DNA of 64,000 nucleotides from Chthoniobacterales bacterium. Its GTDB lineage: Bacteria; Verrucomicrobiota; Verrucomicrobiia; Chthoniobacterales; UBA10450. The stretch is taken from the NCBI GenBank assembly GCA_003244145.1, contig QHBM01000019.1:21426-85425 (forward strand), in the 5' to 3' direction. Shown here piece after piece: positions 8,495-17,374 of the stretch. The first letter of the stretch is position 1, and each line of letters begins with the position of its first letter. Both the position numbers and the translations under genes were made by a program. The notes beneath the pieces are model-generated. The model was not told the origin of the DNA. It made no database searches and was given only the letters and a program-made list of their open reading frames with translations.

Positions 8495-9202
8495 ATGGCC
8501 AAGCAAGTAAAACTCACAGCGGAACGGCGGACGGCCACAGGGCGTTCCGCGGTGCGAAAACTCAAGGCGTCCGGCTCGGTGCCCGCGAATATTTACGGCG
8601 CGAAGGACAAGCCGGAGAACTTGCAGGTATCCAAGCGCGACATCAACGCGCTCCTCAGCCACGCGGCGGGTGAAAATATTTTGGTGGAACTGGAAATCGC
8701 CGGCGAGAGCAAGAATCGCCTCGCCCTCGTGCAGGAAGTCCAGCACGCGCCGGTGGGTGGCGCCATTTTGCATATCGATTTCCACGCGGTTTCGATGGAT
8801 GAAGTCATCGAAGCGGACGTCCCGCTTGAACCGATCGGCATCGCCAACGGCGTAAAAAATATGGGCGGCCTTCTCGAACAAAGCCTGCGCACCCTCGCGA
8901 TCGAATGTCTGCCCCGCGACCTGCCTGATGTCATCACAGTGGATGTCTCCGCGCTCGACATCGGTAACGCCATTCACGTGCGGGAAATTCAATTACCCAC
9001 GGGTGTGACGACGCGAGTCCAGCCCGACCTCACCGCCTTCTCGGTCCTGGCACCGACGGTGGAAGAAGAGCCGGTGGTTGCTGCGGCAGAAGCGCCGACG
9101 GGACCTGAAGTGATCCGCGAGAAGAAGGAAGAACCGGAAGGGGCGGCTGCGCCCGGAGCTAAGGACAAGGCAGCTCCGAAAGAAAAAGAGCAGAAGAAGT
9201 GA
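8495..9202 (+). CDS. rplY: 50S ribosomal protein L25, CTC/TL5 form
   Basis: The N-terminal ~95 residues are the 5S-rRNA-binding L25 domain (RRTATGRSAVRKLKASGSVP at the start). Residues 95-185 are the TL5/CTC beta domain, so this is the long general-stress form. A low-complexity Glu/Lys/Ala/Pro tail follows from about 190 (EEPEGAAAPGAKDKAAPKEK). The rplY-pth pair downstream of prs is a common bacterial arrangement, and the 9-base gap to prs suggests one operon. Confidence 0.93.
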   Translation: MAKQVKLTAERRTATGRSAVRKLKASGSVPANIYGAKDKPENLQVSKRDINALLSHAAGENILVELEIAGESKNRLALVQEVQHAPVGGAILHIDFHAVSMDEVIEADVPLEPIGIANGVKNMGGLLEQSLRTLAIECLPRDLPDVITVDVSALDIGNAIHVREIQLPTGVTTRVQPDLTAFSVLAPTVEEEPVVAAAEAPTGPEVIREKKEEPEGAAAPGAKDKAAPKEKEQKK

Positions 9203-9204
9203 TC

Positions 9205-9236
9205 CATTTTGGATTTTAGATTTTGGATTTTGGATT
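9205..9236. repeat. Short direct repeats of TTTTGGATT
   Basis: Between rplY and pth the sequence repeats a TTTTGGATT/TTTTAGATT unit about four times in 32 bases. It is AT-rich against a GC-rich background. It may simply be a leader spacer or a slippage-grown microsatellite. Confidence 0.6.
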
Positions 9237-9244
9237 GAACGGAT

Positions 9245-9826
9245 GTGGACGAAACCACGCCACAGATTCGCTTGATTGCCGGGCTCGGTAATCCCGGGCC
9301 GGAATACAACGGCACGCGCCACAACGTCGGATTCAACGTGGTCGATGCGCTTGCGTCGGAGTGGGGGCTCGCGTGGCAGCATTCGAAAAGCTGGCATGCG
9401 CTTTGGGCCAAGGGCGAGCAGGCGATCCTGGTGAAGCCGACGAGTTACATGAATCGAAGCGGCGAACCGATTTCCGCCGTGGCTAACTTCTATAAGATTG
9501 AGCCCGCCGAAATTCTCGTCGTGCTGGATGATCTCGACCTCACCCTGGGCCGATTGCGTCTTCGGTTGGAAGGCGGCACGGCAGGGCATAACGGACTGGA
9601 GTCGATCATCCTGCGATTCGGGACCGAAGCCATTCCCCGGTTGCGCATTGGTATTGGGGCGGCTCCCAACGAAGGCGCGGTCGATTATGTCCTCGGCCGT
9701 TTCTTCGAGGAAGAGCGCCCGATCGTGGAAAAAACCATCGTGCGCGCGACCGACGCGGTGAAATGCGCGATTGACAAAGGCGTGCTTTCCGCGATGAACC
9801 TTTTCAACAAAAATCCAGAATCATGA
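9245..9826 (+). CDS. pth: Peptidyl-tRNA hydrolase
   Basis: Releases peptides from peptidyl-tRNA that drops off the ribosome, recycling tRNA. It is 193 residues, the normal length. The active-site region LGNPGPEY...RHNVGF contains the conserved Asn and catalytic His (N16, H26), and the second signature GTAGHNGLESI is present. The start is GTG at 9245; an overlapping ATG at 9243 is out of frame. Its stop overlaps the rpsF start by 4 bases (ATGA), indicating translational coupling. Confidence 0.95.
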   Translation: MDETTPQIRLIAGLGNPGPEYNGTRHNVGFNVVDALASEWGLAWQHSKSWHALWAKGEQAILVKPTSYMNRSGEPISAVANFYKIEPAEILVVLDDLDLTLGRLRLRLEGGTAGHNGLESIILRFGTEAIPRLRIGIGAAPNEGAVDYVLGRFFEEERPIVEKTIVRATDAVKCAIDKGVLSAMNLFNKNPES

Positions 9827-10152
9827 AGAACCGTTATGAAGCGTTGCTCGTGCTCGATACCCAGGGCCGGGACGATACTGTAAAAGACGTGGTCGACCGT
9901 CTCGAGGCCGAGTTTCAAAAAGAAGGCGCGGAGATCGAGCAGGTCCAGAAGATGGACCGTCGTCCGTTTTCCTACGTCGCGGGTAAACTGGACGCCGGGT
10001 ATTACGTAAATTTTGTTTTCCACGCCGACCCGCAGCTCATCACCAAGCTGCGCGCGAAGTTCAAGCTCGATCCGGAAATTTACCGCCAGCATTACCAGCG
10101 GCTGCGTCCGAAGGTGGAACGCGCCCCGAAAAAGTTGGCCGAGGCCAAGTAA
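9823..10152 (+). CDS. rpsF: 30S ribosomal protein S6
   Basis: A 109-residue small-subunit protein that binds the central 16S domain, usually with S18. The ferredoxin-like pattern is visible: YEALLVLDTQG first strand, then the RPFSYVAGKLDAGYYVNF region. It overlaps pth by 4 bases and is followed by ssb 18 bases on. The usual rpsF-ssb-rpsR-rplI order is not kept: rpsR and rplI are absent here and dprA follows instead. Confidence 0.93.
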   Translation: MKNRYEALLVLDTQGRDDTVKDVVDRLEAEFQKEGAEIEQVQKMDRRPFSYVAGKLDAGYYVNFVFHADPQLITKLRAKFKLDPEIYRQHYQRLRPKVERAPKKLAEAK

Positions 10153-10170
10153 TTCCGCTAGAAGAGCGGC

Positions 10171-10632
10171 ATGGCCAGTTTCAATAAAGTCATCCTGCTC
10201 GGAAATCTCACGCGCGACCCCGAGGTCCGCTACACCCCCAAGGGAACAGCCGTCACGGACTTAGGTCTGGCGGTCAACCGCACTTATACTGCGGATAACG
10301 GCGAGAAACGCGAAGAGGTCACCTTCGTCGACGTGACCTTTTGGGGACGCACCGCGGAAGTCGCCGGCGAATATTTAAAAAAAGGCCGCCCGGTTTTTGT
10401 CGAGGGACGCCTTCAGCTCGATTCGTGGGATGACAAGACGTCCGGACAAAAACGGACCAAGCTCAAAGTCATCGGGGAAAATATGCAGATGCTCGGTGCC
10501 CCCCGTGGCGGAGGAGGTGGCGGCGGTGGAGATGAGGAAGGTGGTTCCAGCGCGCCTCGTTCCAGCACCAGACCGGCCCCGCCCCCGAAAGCAGCCCCCT
10601 CAGCACCTGACGACGACGAGATTCCATTTTAG
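10171..10632 (+). CDS. ssb: Single-stranded DNA-binding protein
   Basis: Binds ssDNA as a tetramer and recruits repair and replication proteins through its tail. The OB-fold occupies residues 1-110 ([19 protein letters not shown] start; [11 protein letters not shown]). It is followed by a Gly-rich then Pro/Ser-rich linker and the acidic tip DDDEIPF, which is the partner-binding peptide. Length (153) is typical. It is next to dprA, which also acts on ssDNA. Confidence 0.96.
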   Translation: MASFNKVILLGNLTRDPEVRYTPKGTAVTDLGLAVNRTYTADNGEKREEVTFVDVTFWGRTAEVAGEYLKKGRPVFVEGRLQLDSWDDKTSGQKRTKLKVIGENMQMLGAPRGGGGGGGGDEEGGSSAPRSSTRPAPPPKAAPSAPDDDEIPF

Positions 10633-10704
10633 TCGCCGACCCGAAGTCGGTAGGGCGAGACTCTGTCGAGCCACGGGCCGTGCTGGCCTAACGAACGCTA
10701 ATCG
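10633..10704. other. Intergenic hairpin-rich spacer between ssb and dprA
   Basis: The 72-base gap contains CCGAC-CCGAA-GTCGG (a 5-bp stem) and, after it, a GGGCGAGACTCTGTCGAGCC segment with partial self-complementarity. It has the look of a dispersed repeat but I see no second copy in the window. It may separate dprA from the upstream operon. Confidence 0.4.
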
Positions 10705-11805
10705 ATGACCCCCACCGAAGCCTGCATCGCGCTGAACATGCTCCCGACGATGGGGCCGGTGCGGTTGCGCAAGCTCCTCGAAGTTTTTGAAACTCCCGAT
10801 CTCGTTCTCGCGGCACGGCGCGATGCCTTGCGCGCGGTTGAAGGAATCGGGAACGACGTCGCGGACCAGATTGTGCGTTGGGAAAGCATCGTCGATTTGC
10901 CGGCGGAGCTCGAACGCATCCGTCAGTTCGGCGCGAACGTCATCACCGCGGAATCTCCACTCTATCCGCGGCAGCTCCGCGAGATCCACGCGCCGCCCAT
11001 CGTCCTCTACGTTTGGGGCGAACTGACCGAGCGCGATCAACACGCCATCGCGGTCATCGGGTCGCGGCGCACGACCCATTATGGAACGGAATCGGCGAAG
11101 AAACTTTCCTACCAGCTCGCCTATGCCGGACTGACTATCATCAGTGGCCTGGCGCGGGGCATCGATACCGCGGCGCACCAAGGCGCGCTCGCGGCGAAAG
11201 GCCGCACCGTCGCTGTGATCGGTTCCGGTTTATCGAAACTTTATCCGCCGGAGAATGCTGCTCTAGCGGAAAAAATTCGGAGCGGCAACGGCGCGATCGT
11301 TTCCGAGTTCTCGATGGAGATCGAACCCGATCGCCAGACTTTTCCGATGCGCAACCGAATCATCAGTGGTTGGAGCCACGGTCTTCTGGTCGTTGAAGCC
11401 GGTCTCAACAGCGGCGCGTTGATTACCGTTACCCAGGCGCTCGAACAAGGCCGGTCCGTTTACGCGGTGCCGGGCCACATCAATGCACCGAGCGCACAAG
11501 GATCGAATCGCCTCATCCAGCAAGGAGCCAAACTGGTGATGGACGCGAGCGACCTGCTTGACGATTTGCAGATTCTGCTTCCGGAAACGAAGCCGTCGCC
11601 TGAAGCAGCGGTGCGTGCGCTGCCATTGCTCAGCGATGATGAACGGCGTGCTTACGATGCGATTGAAGCGACGGAAACATCGATCGATGACATCGCGACG
11701 AAATCTGGATTGCCGAGCGGAACTGTTTCTTCCACCCTCCTGCGCCTGGAGCTGAAACGATTGGTGAAACAGTTGCCCGGAAAATATTTCGTCAAACTGG
11801 CGTAA
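10705..11805 (+). CDS. dprA: DNA-processing protein DprA (Smf)
   Basis: Loads RecA on incoming single-stranded DNA during transformation. It is 366 residues. An N-terminal helical/HhH-like region (MGPVRLRKLLEVF; GIGNDVADQI) precedes the Rossmann DprA core, with GSRRTTHYG, the signature SGLARGIDTAAHQGAL, GSGLSKLYPPEN and RNRIISG. The last ~70 residues form a winged helix (IDDIATKSGLPSGTVSSTLLRLEL). Its stop is directly followed by the ATG of the dehydrogenase gene. Confidence 0.95.
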   Translation: MTPTEACIALNMLPTMGPVRLRKLLEVFETPDLVLAARRDALRAVEGIGNDVADQIVRWESIVDLPAELERIRQFGANVITAESPLYPRQLREIHAPPIVLYVWGELTERDQHAIAVIGSRRTTHYGTESAKKLSYQLAYAGLTIISGLARGIDTAAHQGALAAKGRTVAVIGSGLSKLYPPENAALAEKIRSGNGAIVSEFSMEIEPDRQTFPMRNRIISGWSHGLLVVEAGLNSGALITVTQALEQGRSVYAVPGHINAPSAQGSNRLIQQGAKLVMDASDLLDDLQILLPETKPSPEAAVRALPLLSDDERRAYDAIEATETSIDDIATKSGLPSGTVSSTLLRLELKRLVKQLPGKYFVKLA

Positions 11806-12834
11806 ATGAACGCCATTCGTCTTACCAAATCTGGGGCGCCACTCGAAGAGCAGCAGATCGAGACTCCGCCGTTCAACGCCGGAGACGTTCTCATTCGAGT
11901 GAAAGCCGCCGGGATTTGCCATTCCGACGCGCATTATCGCGCGGGAGTCTCGCCGGTCGCACGGTTGCCGTTGACGCTCGGACACGAAGTTGCCGGAGTG
12001 GTCGAGAAAACGGGCACGGACGTTCGGGGTTTCACGATCGGCGACCGTGTCTGTGTCCATTACCTCGCGACCTGCGGTCGGTGCGTCTTTTGTCAGGCCG
12101 GCACCGAACAATTTTGTCCGACCACGCAAATGATCGGAAAGCATCGCGATGGCGGTTACGCGGAATTCATCGTGGTGCCTGAGCGGAGCGCCTTCTGTCT
12201 GCCGGACGAAATCCCATTCGACCAAGGCGCGATCCTGATGTGCTCGTCGGCCACTTCACTGCATGCCTTGAACAAAGCTCGACTTCGTCCAGGTGAAACG
12301 GTTGCCGTTTTTGGCGTCGGAGGCCTGGGCATTTCGGCGCTGCAATTGGCGAAACACTTCGGCGCCGCGGAAGTGTTCGCCGTGGACATCAATCCTCACA
12401 AGCTCGCGCTCGCCGAACGATTTGGCGCGATCCCCGTGAACTCGTTAGGCCGCGACCCCGTCGAGCAAATTCAGGAACTGACAGCGGGCCGTGGTGTGGA
12501 TGTCGCGCTGGAATTAATTGGGCTGCCCCTCACGATGCGGCAGGCGGTGCAGTCGCTGGCGATTCTGGGCCGGGCCGCGCTGGTGGGCCTGACGCGAGAA
12601 AGTTTTTCCGTCGCTCCCTACTCCGAGCTCATCAACAAGGAAGCAGAAATCATCGGCGTGTCGGATCACCTGGCCAGCGAAATCCCGTTGCTCCTGGACC
12701 TCGCGCGCACCGGAACGCTCGATCTTTCCCACGGCATTATCCGCACTGTGCCCCTCGAGGCGGGCGCGGTTAACGGCGCCCTGGATGGTCTGGAAAAATT
12801 TGGAGACGATGTGCGCGCTGTCATCGTTCCCTAA
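11806..12834 (+). CDS. Zinc-dependent alcohol dehydrogenase family protein
   Basis: A 342-residue medium-chain dehydrogenase/reductase. Catalytic zinc ligands are in GICHSDAHYRAG and GHEVAGVVE. Structural-zinc cysteines are in CGRCVFCQAGTEQFC. The NAD(P) Rossmann motif is GVGGLGISALQLAKHFGA near residue 170. Substrate is unknown. It abuts dprA (TAAATG, no gap), so the two may be co-transcribed although they have no obvious shared function. Confidence 0.9.
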   Translation: MNAIRLTKSGAPLEEQQIETPPFNAGDVLIRVKAAGICHSDAHYRAGVSPVARLPLTLGHEVAGVVEKTGTDVRGFTIGDRVCVHYLATCGRCVFCQAGTEQFCPTTQMIGKHRDGGYAEFIVVPERSAFCLPDEIPFDQGAILMCSSATSLHALNKARLRPGETVAVFGVGGLGISALQLAKHFGAAEVFAVDINPHKLALAERFGAIPVNSLGRDPVEQIQELTAGRGVDVALELIGLPLTMRQAVQSLAILGRAALVGLTRESFSVAPYSELINKEAEIIGVSDHLASEIPLLLDLARTGTLDLSHGIIRTVPLEAGAVNGALDGLEKFGDDVRAVIVP

Positions 12835-12990
12835 CCAAATGCGATTTGCCAAGGGGCGAGGTCTCTTCTAACCTCCTCCGCCTTGAGCCCGGCGGCTGGC
12901 AGTCCAGTCACCCGGAAACACTACTGACGGAAGCGCCTCCTAAACGTCCGCCGGTTTTCGAGGCTGCACGCTTTTTCCTCACCGCAGAAA

Positions 12991-15777
12991 ATGTCAAAAT
13001 CGCTTATCATTGCCGAGAAGCCCAGCGTCGCTGGCGACATCGCGCGCGTCCTCGGCAAGTTTAAGAAGGAAAAGGATTTCTTCGAAAACGAAGAATACGT
13101 CATCTCCTGGGCCGTTGGTCACGTGGTGGAGCTATTGATGCCGGAGGACATCGACAAAAAGAAGTATGGCTTCTGGCGGCTCGAGACACTTCCCATCATT
13201 CCGGACAAATTTGAGCTGAAGCCGATCGAACAGTCGAAGGACCGCTACAACGTCCTGAAGAAGCTCATCGCGCGAAAAGATATCGAGCAACTCATCAATG
13301 CCTGCGACGCGGGACGCGAAGGCGAATTGATTTTCGATAACCTTTGCCGGCTCGCCAAGAACAAGCACCCGGTCAAACGTCTCTGGCTGCAATCAATGAC
13401 AGCTCAAGCCATCCGTGACGGTTTTCAGACGTTGCGCGACGGTTCGGAAATGGCCGGCCTGGCCGATGCCGCGCGTTCCCGGAGCGAGAGCGATTGGCTC
13501 ATCGGCATCAATGGCACGCGTGCCATTACCAAACGTTTGTTCGGTTCGCGTGCGGGTAACGTCGCCTCGGTCGGTCGCGTGCAAACGCCCACGCTTGCCA
13601 TCGTTTACGCCCGCGAATTGGAAATTCGGAATTTCAAACCGCGCGGCTACTGGCGGGTCACCGCGAAATTCGGAATCGCTAAAGGCGAATACGAAGGCGT
13701 CTATCAGCGGCCCGATTTCAAACGGAATGGCGACGAACACGATCGGATCGATCGCATCTGGGAGCAAGCGGTGGCGGAAGCGGTTGTGGCCGAGTGCCAG
13801 GGCCAGCCGGTCGCTACGGTTTCCGAGGAAAAGAAAGCCAGCTCGCAGATCGCCCCACGTCTCTACGACCTGACGACGTTGCAACGGGAGGCAAACGGCC
13901 GCTACGGATTCTCGGCCAAGCGCACCTTGCAAATCGCGCAGGCTCTCTACGAGCGGCACAAAATGTTGACCTACCCGCGCACTGATTCCCGGGCCCTGCC
14001 CGAGGACTACGTGCCGGTCGTCAAGCAAACCCTGGCCAACCTTTCCGGCTCGCTCCAAACACACGCGCAGAAGGCGCTCGAGCAGAATTACGTGCGGCCT
14101 AACAAGCGCATCTTCAACAACGCGCAAATCAGCGATCACTTCGCCATCATTCCGACGACGACGGAAGCGAAGAATCTCGACGACGCGGAAGCGAAGATTT
14201 TCGACATGGTGGCGCGGCGTTTCGTGGCGGCATTTTATCCCGCGGCGGAGTTCGACATCACCACCCGTCTCAGCAAGGTCCGCGAGCACAAATTCAAAAC
14301 GGAAGGCAAGGTCATGACCTCAGCCGGCTGGCTCGATGTTTATGGGAAGAGCACGATTGATGACGATGTCACGCAGGGCAAGGCGCTGCCGGCTTTGAGC
14401 GCCGAGGACAAGAGCCAGGCGAAGACGCTCGACGCCAGCTTGCACACCGAAGTCACGAAGCCGCCCCCGCGTTATACCGAAGCGACGTTGCTGTCCGCCA
14501 TGGAAACAGCGGGGAAACTGGTCGATGACGAAGAGCTGGCCGAAGCGATGAAGGAACGCGGGCTCGGCACTCCCGCGACGCGCGCGGATACGATCGACGG
14601 GTTGATTTACCAAAAATACATGGACCGCGAGCAGCGTGAACTCGTCCCGAGCGCGAAGGCCGAGCAGTTGATTCAATTTCTTACTGCCGTGAAAGCCTCG
14701 GAGATCACGAGTCCGGCGATGACCGGCGAATGGGAACACCAGTTGCGTCTGATGGCGCGTGGAAAATTTCCGCGTGAGAAATTCATGGCCGCCATTGTCG
14801 AGCAAACGAAAGGCATCGTCGAGCGAGTCAAGGGATTTGAGGAGGACGATTCCGTCGCTCGCGTCACAGAGATTATTTCGCCCACTGACGGCAAGCCGCT
14901 GCGGGAGACGCTCCGCGGCTACAAGTCACAGGATGGCGAGTTCATGATCTACAAGGTCATTGGCGGCCGCAAGATGGAGGAATCCGAAGTAGCCGAGCTG
15001 GTCGAGAAAGGCGTCGTCGGTCCGCTCGATGGTTTTATTTCGGCCAAGACCCGCGCCAGTTTCGCCGCCACGCTCAGGCTGGTGAAGGATGAGAAGACCG
15101 GGAAGTGGAAAGCCGAATACGATTTTGGCGACAAGGTTGACCTCGGCACCGTCGAATCTTTTTGGACCGATCCCGCGACGGGCTCGGAGTTGTGCGAAGT
15201 CGGTTCGAGCTATGTGCTCCGTGAACGCGAGAACGGTGAATGGAAACAGGCGCTACGATTGCCCCGTCTCATGTGCAAAAAAGAGATTCCGCGCGAGCAG
15301 GCCGTGCAATTGGTCGAAAAGGGCAAGACCGATTTGATCAAGGGCTTCACCTCGAAGAAGGGCCGCCCGTTCGACGCGTTCCTAGTCCGCGCCGATGCGA
15401 AAATTCGTTGGGAGTTTCCGCCCCGCGCGCCGAAAACCGGCAAAGATGGAAAGCCTGTCGAACGCAAAGCGCGGGCGAAAGCCGATCTCTCCAAGGCGAA
15501 CGTCATCGGCGAGAGCAAAGTGCACGGCGGCGAGCTGGTTGAGCTGGAGGGGACTTACTACGTTCGCAAACCCGACCAGGATAACCGGCAGGTTTTCAAA
15601 CTAACGAAGCAGCTTTGCGAGCACGAGATCACGCCGGATGAAGTGAAGGAACTGCTCGTGGAAGGAAAATCGCCGCTGATCGAGGATTTCGTTTCCAAGC
15701 GCGGCAACAAATTCGCCGCCTACCTCGTCCTCTCAGCGAAGAAAGACAAAGCCGACTTCGAGTTTCCTCCGCGTTGA
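12991..15777 (+). CDS. topB: DNA topoisomerase III-type enzyme (type IA)
   Basis: A 928-residue type IA topoisomerase that passes single strands through a transient 5'-phosphotyrosine break. It begins with the TopB-style Toprim signature SLIIAEKPSVAGDIARVLG; the metal-binding DAGREGELIF lies near residue 105. The catalytic tyrosine is Y328 in MLTYPRTDSRALP. The C-terminal third has three related modules of the form F-x-SK-x-G-x-x-F-x-A-x-L, two ending FPPR, like the C-terminal repeats of many bacterial TopB proteins. Length exceeds E. coli TopB (about 650) because of these. An alternative label is topA-like, but the N-terminus favours topoisomerase III. Confidence 0.9.
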   Translation: MSKSLIIAEKPSVAGDIARVLGKFKKEKDFFENEEYVISWAVGHVVELLMPEDIDKKKYGFWRLETLPIIPDKFELKPIEQSKDRYNVLKKLIARKDIEQLINACDAGREGELIFDNLCRLAKNKHPVKRLWLQSMTAQAIRDGFQTLRDGSEMAGLADAARSRSESDWLIGINGTRAITKRLFGSRAGNVASVGRVQTPTLAIVYARELEIRNFKPRGYWRVTAKFGIAKGEYEGVYQRPDFKRNGDEHDRIDRIWEQAVAEAVVAECQGQPVATVSEEKKASSQIAPRLYDLTTLQREANGRYGFSAKRTLQIAQALYERHKMLTYPRTDSRALPEDYVPVVKQTLANLSGSLQTHAQKALEQNYVRPNKRIFNNAQISDHFAIIPTTTEAKNLDDAEAKIFDMVARRFVAAFYPAAEFDITTRLSKVREHKFKTEGKVMTSAGWLDVYGKSTIDDDVTQGKALPALSAEDKSQAKTLDASLHTEVTKPPPRYTEATLLSAMETAGKLVDDEELAEAMKERGLGTPATRADTIDGLIYQKYMDREQRELVPSAKAEQLIQFLTAVKASEITSPAMTGEWEHQLRLMARGKFPREKFMAAIVEQTKGIVERVKGFEEDDSVARVTEIISPTDGKPLRETLRGYKSQDGEFMIYKVIGGRKMEESEVAELVEKGVVGPLDGFISAKTRASFAATLRLVKDEKTGKWKAEYDFGDKVDLGTVESFWTDPATGSELCEVGSSYVLRERENGEWKQALRLPRLMCKKEIPREQAVQLVEKGKTDLIKGFTSKKGRPFDAFLVRADAKIRWEFPPRAPKTGKDGKPVERKARAKADLSKANVIGESKVHGGELVELEGTYYVRKPDQDNRQVFKLTKQLCEHEITPDEVKELLVEGKSPLIEDFVSKRGNKFAAYLVLSAKKDKADFEFPPR

Positions 15778-15800
15778 GTTGGGTGGAAAACACCTCGACC

Positions 15801-15834
15801 TTGCACAACGGCCGCAACGGGTCACAACGAAAAG
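15801..15834. repeat. Half-copy of the CACAACGG intergenic repeat, copy b
   Basis: This segment shares the GCACAACGG...GTCACAA pattern with the left arms of the palindromes at 4765-4842 and 55138-55225 but lacks an evident second arm. It lies just after the topoisomerase gene in a ~150-base stretch with no convincing gene. Confidence 0.4.
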
Positions 15835-15931
15835 GAATCGAGCCACCGCGCGCGGTTTCGTAATATTAGTTAGCGCAGAGAAAAACGTCCCAGATCGCCG
15901 TCCTGATCAAGTGTTTCACATCCAGGAGACG

Positions 15932-16132
15932 TCAGGCCAGCGTGAACGGCTCGCGATTTTTTTCGCGCAGACGTTCTTCGGGGGAATCGAAATCGCGCAT
16001 GTAGCACTCGCGAGAGTGGGCGAAGTTTCGCATCGCATCGGACCAGGACATCTTCGATGGCCAGTGCTATACCTGCCGATCCTCAAACGCAGGCAGGTTC
16101 AGGTCCACCGCCACCCGGGATTTATTGCTCAC
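15932..16132 (-). pseudogene. Small downstream frame with an internal TAG, remnant of a ~66-aa protein
   Basis: Reading the minus strand from a GTG at 16130-16132, which overlaps the reconstructed end of the nucleotidyltransferase, gives VSNKSRVAVDLNLPAFEDRQV. A TAG follows (16067-16069), and then the same frame continues MSWSDAMRNFAHSRE... to a TGA at 15932. The continuing charged, codon-biased sequence after TAG suggests one original protein. The part from ATG 16049-16051 could still be a 39-residue gene. No family recognised; the call rests on frame continuity and gene overlap only. Confidence 0.35.
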
Positions 16133-16657
16133 GCGAATGTCGGATTCTTTGGAGTGCATCTTCACCACCGTAACGCAGAATGAGCGAACGAAAAGATTCC
16201 TCTTCGGGATCAAGTGCTCAGATTCGAACGATCTGGCGAATGTCCTCCCAATCGAGTTCCGGCTTGGTTCGGGTGGGACTGTTCGCCGCGTGCACCTTGA
16301 GAGCGACGAGATGCTCCGGTCGGGGAAGAAGGATATTTTCTCCAGCCAGGTCGATGGGGGTTGCCCCTTCTGTGAGCTTTTCCCACGTCGCCTGATCAAC
16401 AAACATGAGATCGACTGGAGGTGCGCCGGAATTTCCCGGCTCAAACTGCGCTAAGGCGGAGACTTCATGGAGGATGCGGTAGCCGAGCCCACGCATCAGG
16501 TCGAGCCACTGCGAGCGGGATTCCTCCGGCACAAGCAAATCGAGATCTACCGTATTGCGGATGTAGCCGAGCTTGATCACCGCTTCGCGCCGATGAGGAG
16601 ACTCGGCAGATTCCGCTCCGAGGCGAGCCGGAGGATTTTAGCGACGTCCTTTTCCAT
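16122..16657 (-). pseudogene. Decayed nucleotidyltransferase (MNT/AbiEii-like), one frameshift and one stop
   Basis: From the ATG at 16655-16657 the frame reads MEKDVAKILRLASERNLPSL then LIG and breaks at 16577-16579 (TGA). A one-base shift near 16581-16586 joins it to a frame reading AVIKLGYIRNTVDLDLLVPE. The segment GGxAV..G..RNT-x-DLD is the nucleotidyltransferase core with the DxD metal site. That frame hits TGA at 16218-16220 after DIRQIVRI, but the same frame continues ALDPEEESFRSLILRYGGED to TAA at 16122, the usual C-terminal helix of such proteins. Reconstructed length is about 178 residues. Two independent lesions argue for real decay rather than one sequencing error. Such enzymes are often in toxin-antitoxin pairs. 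Confidence 0.75.
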
Positions 16658-16814
16658 GGAGATTGCTGCGGCGACCTTCGCGCGACATGCACGGAGTTAC
16701 AATTGTTCCCTATCCACGACTGGATCGAACGGGCACGCGCAAAAATATTTTGCGAAATCGCGCGGGATGCGTTGACGCCACAACTTATGGTGTGTTACTT
16801 ACTCCGCCGACACT

Positions 16815-17369
16815 ATGCGTTGTCCCAAGTGCGGCTTTCGTGACGACAAAGTCATCGACTCCCGCCAGTCTCGTGATAGTTCCAGCATCCGCCGCCGCCG
16901 CGTTTGTTTACAGTGCGCGTACCGGTTCACCACTTACGAGCAAATCGAACGCTCCGATCTTCGCGTCGTCAAACGCGATCGCACCCATGAACCATTCGAT
17001 CGCCGCAAACTCGTGAACAGCCTGGCCAAAGCTTGCGAAAAGCGCTCGATCAGTCTCGTGACTCTGGAAACAGCGGTGGACGAGATCGTGCACGAACTGG
17101 AAACGAGTGGCCGCGAAGTGCCTTCCGCGATGATTGGAACGAAGGTGCTGGAGAAACTGCGCGTGATTGATGAGGTCGCATATCTGCGGTACGCGTCGGT
17201 CCATCGCCGGTTTGAAGACGCCGATCAATTTGTCGATGCCATCCAGGCGCTGGGCCGCCGCATCAAACCCAATGCGCTTCAGCGCGAGTTGTTCGAGGCC
17301 GAGATGGCGCAGCAGAGTGGACCGAGCCCGGCCGCGGCCGGAGCGCGCGCAAGCGAAACAAAAATCTAA
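16815..17369 (+). CDS. nrdR: Transcriptional repressor NrdR
   Basis: Represses ribonucleotide reductase genes in response to ATP/dATP. The zinc ribbon is at the N-terminus (MRCPKCGFRDDKVIDSR, then VCLQC), followed by the ATP-cone from about residue 45 (VVKRDRTHEPFDRRKL) to 135. At 184 residues it is longer than typical (about 150), with an extra Ala/Gln-rich tail after 155. The unknown gene follows after 5 bases, so they are likely co-transcribed. Confidence 0.95.
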   Translation: MRCPKCGFRDDKVIDSRQSRDSSSIRRRRVCLQCAYRFTTYEQIERSDLRVVKRDRTHEPFDRRKLVNSLAKACEKRSISLVTLETAVDEIVHELETSGREVPSAMIGTKVLEKLRVIDEVAYLRYASVHRRFEDADQFVDAIQALGRRIKPNALQRELFEAEMAQQSGPSPAAAGARASETKI

Positions 17370-17374
17370 AGCCC

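Noticed and set aside
13393..14289. 298-codon minus-strand frame within the topoisomerase gene
   Set aside because: Opposite the catalytic domain of topoisomerase III; no independent support.
15779..16183. 134-codon plus-strand frame after the topoisomerase gene
   Set aside because: It crosses an intergenic repeat and opposes the decayed nucleotidyltransferase cassette, with no domain pattern.
16067..16444. 125-codon minus-strand frame as a gene
   Set aside because: Most of it is the wrong frame of the nucleotidyltransferase; only its last ~21 codons belong to the small downstream remnant.
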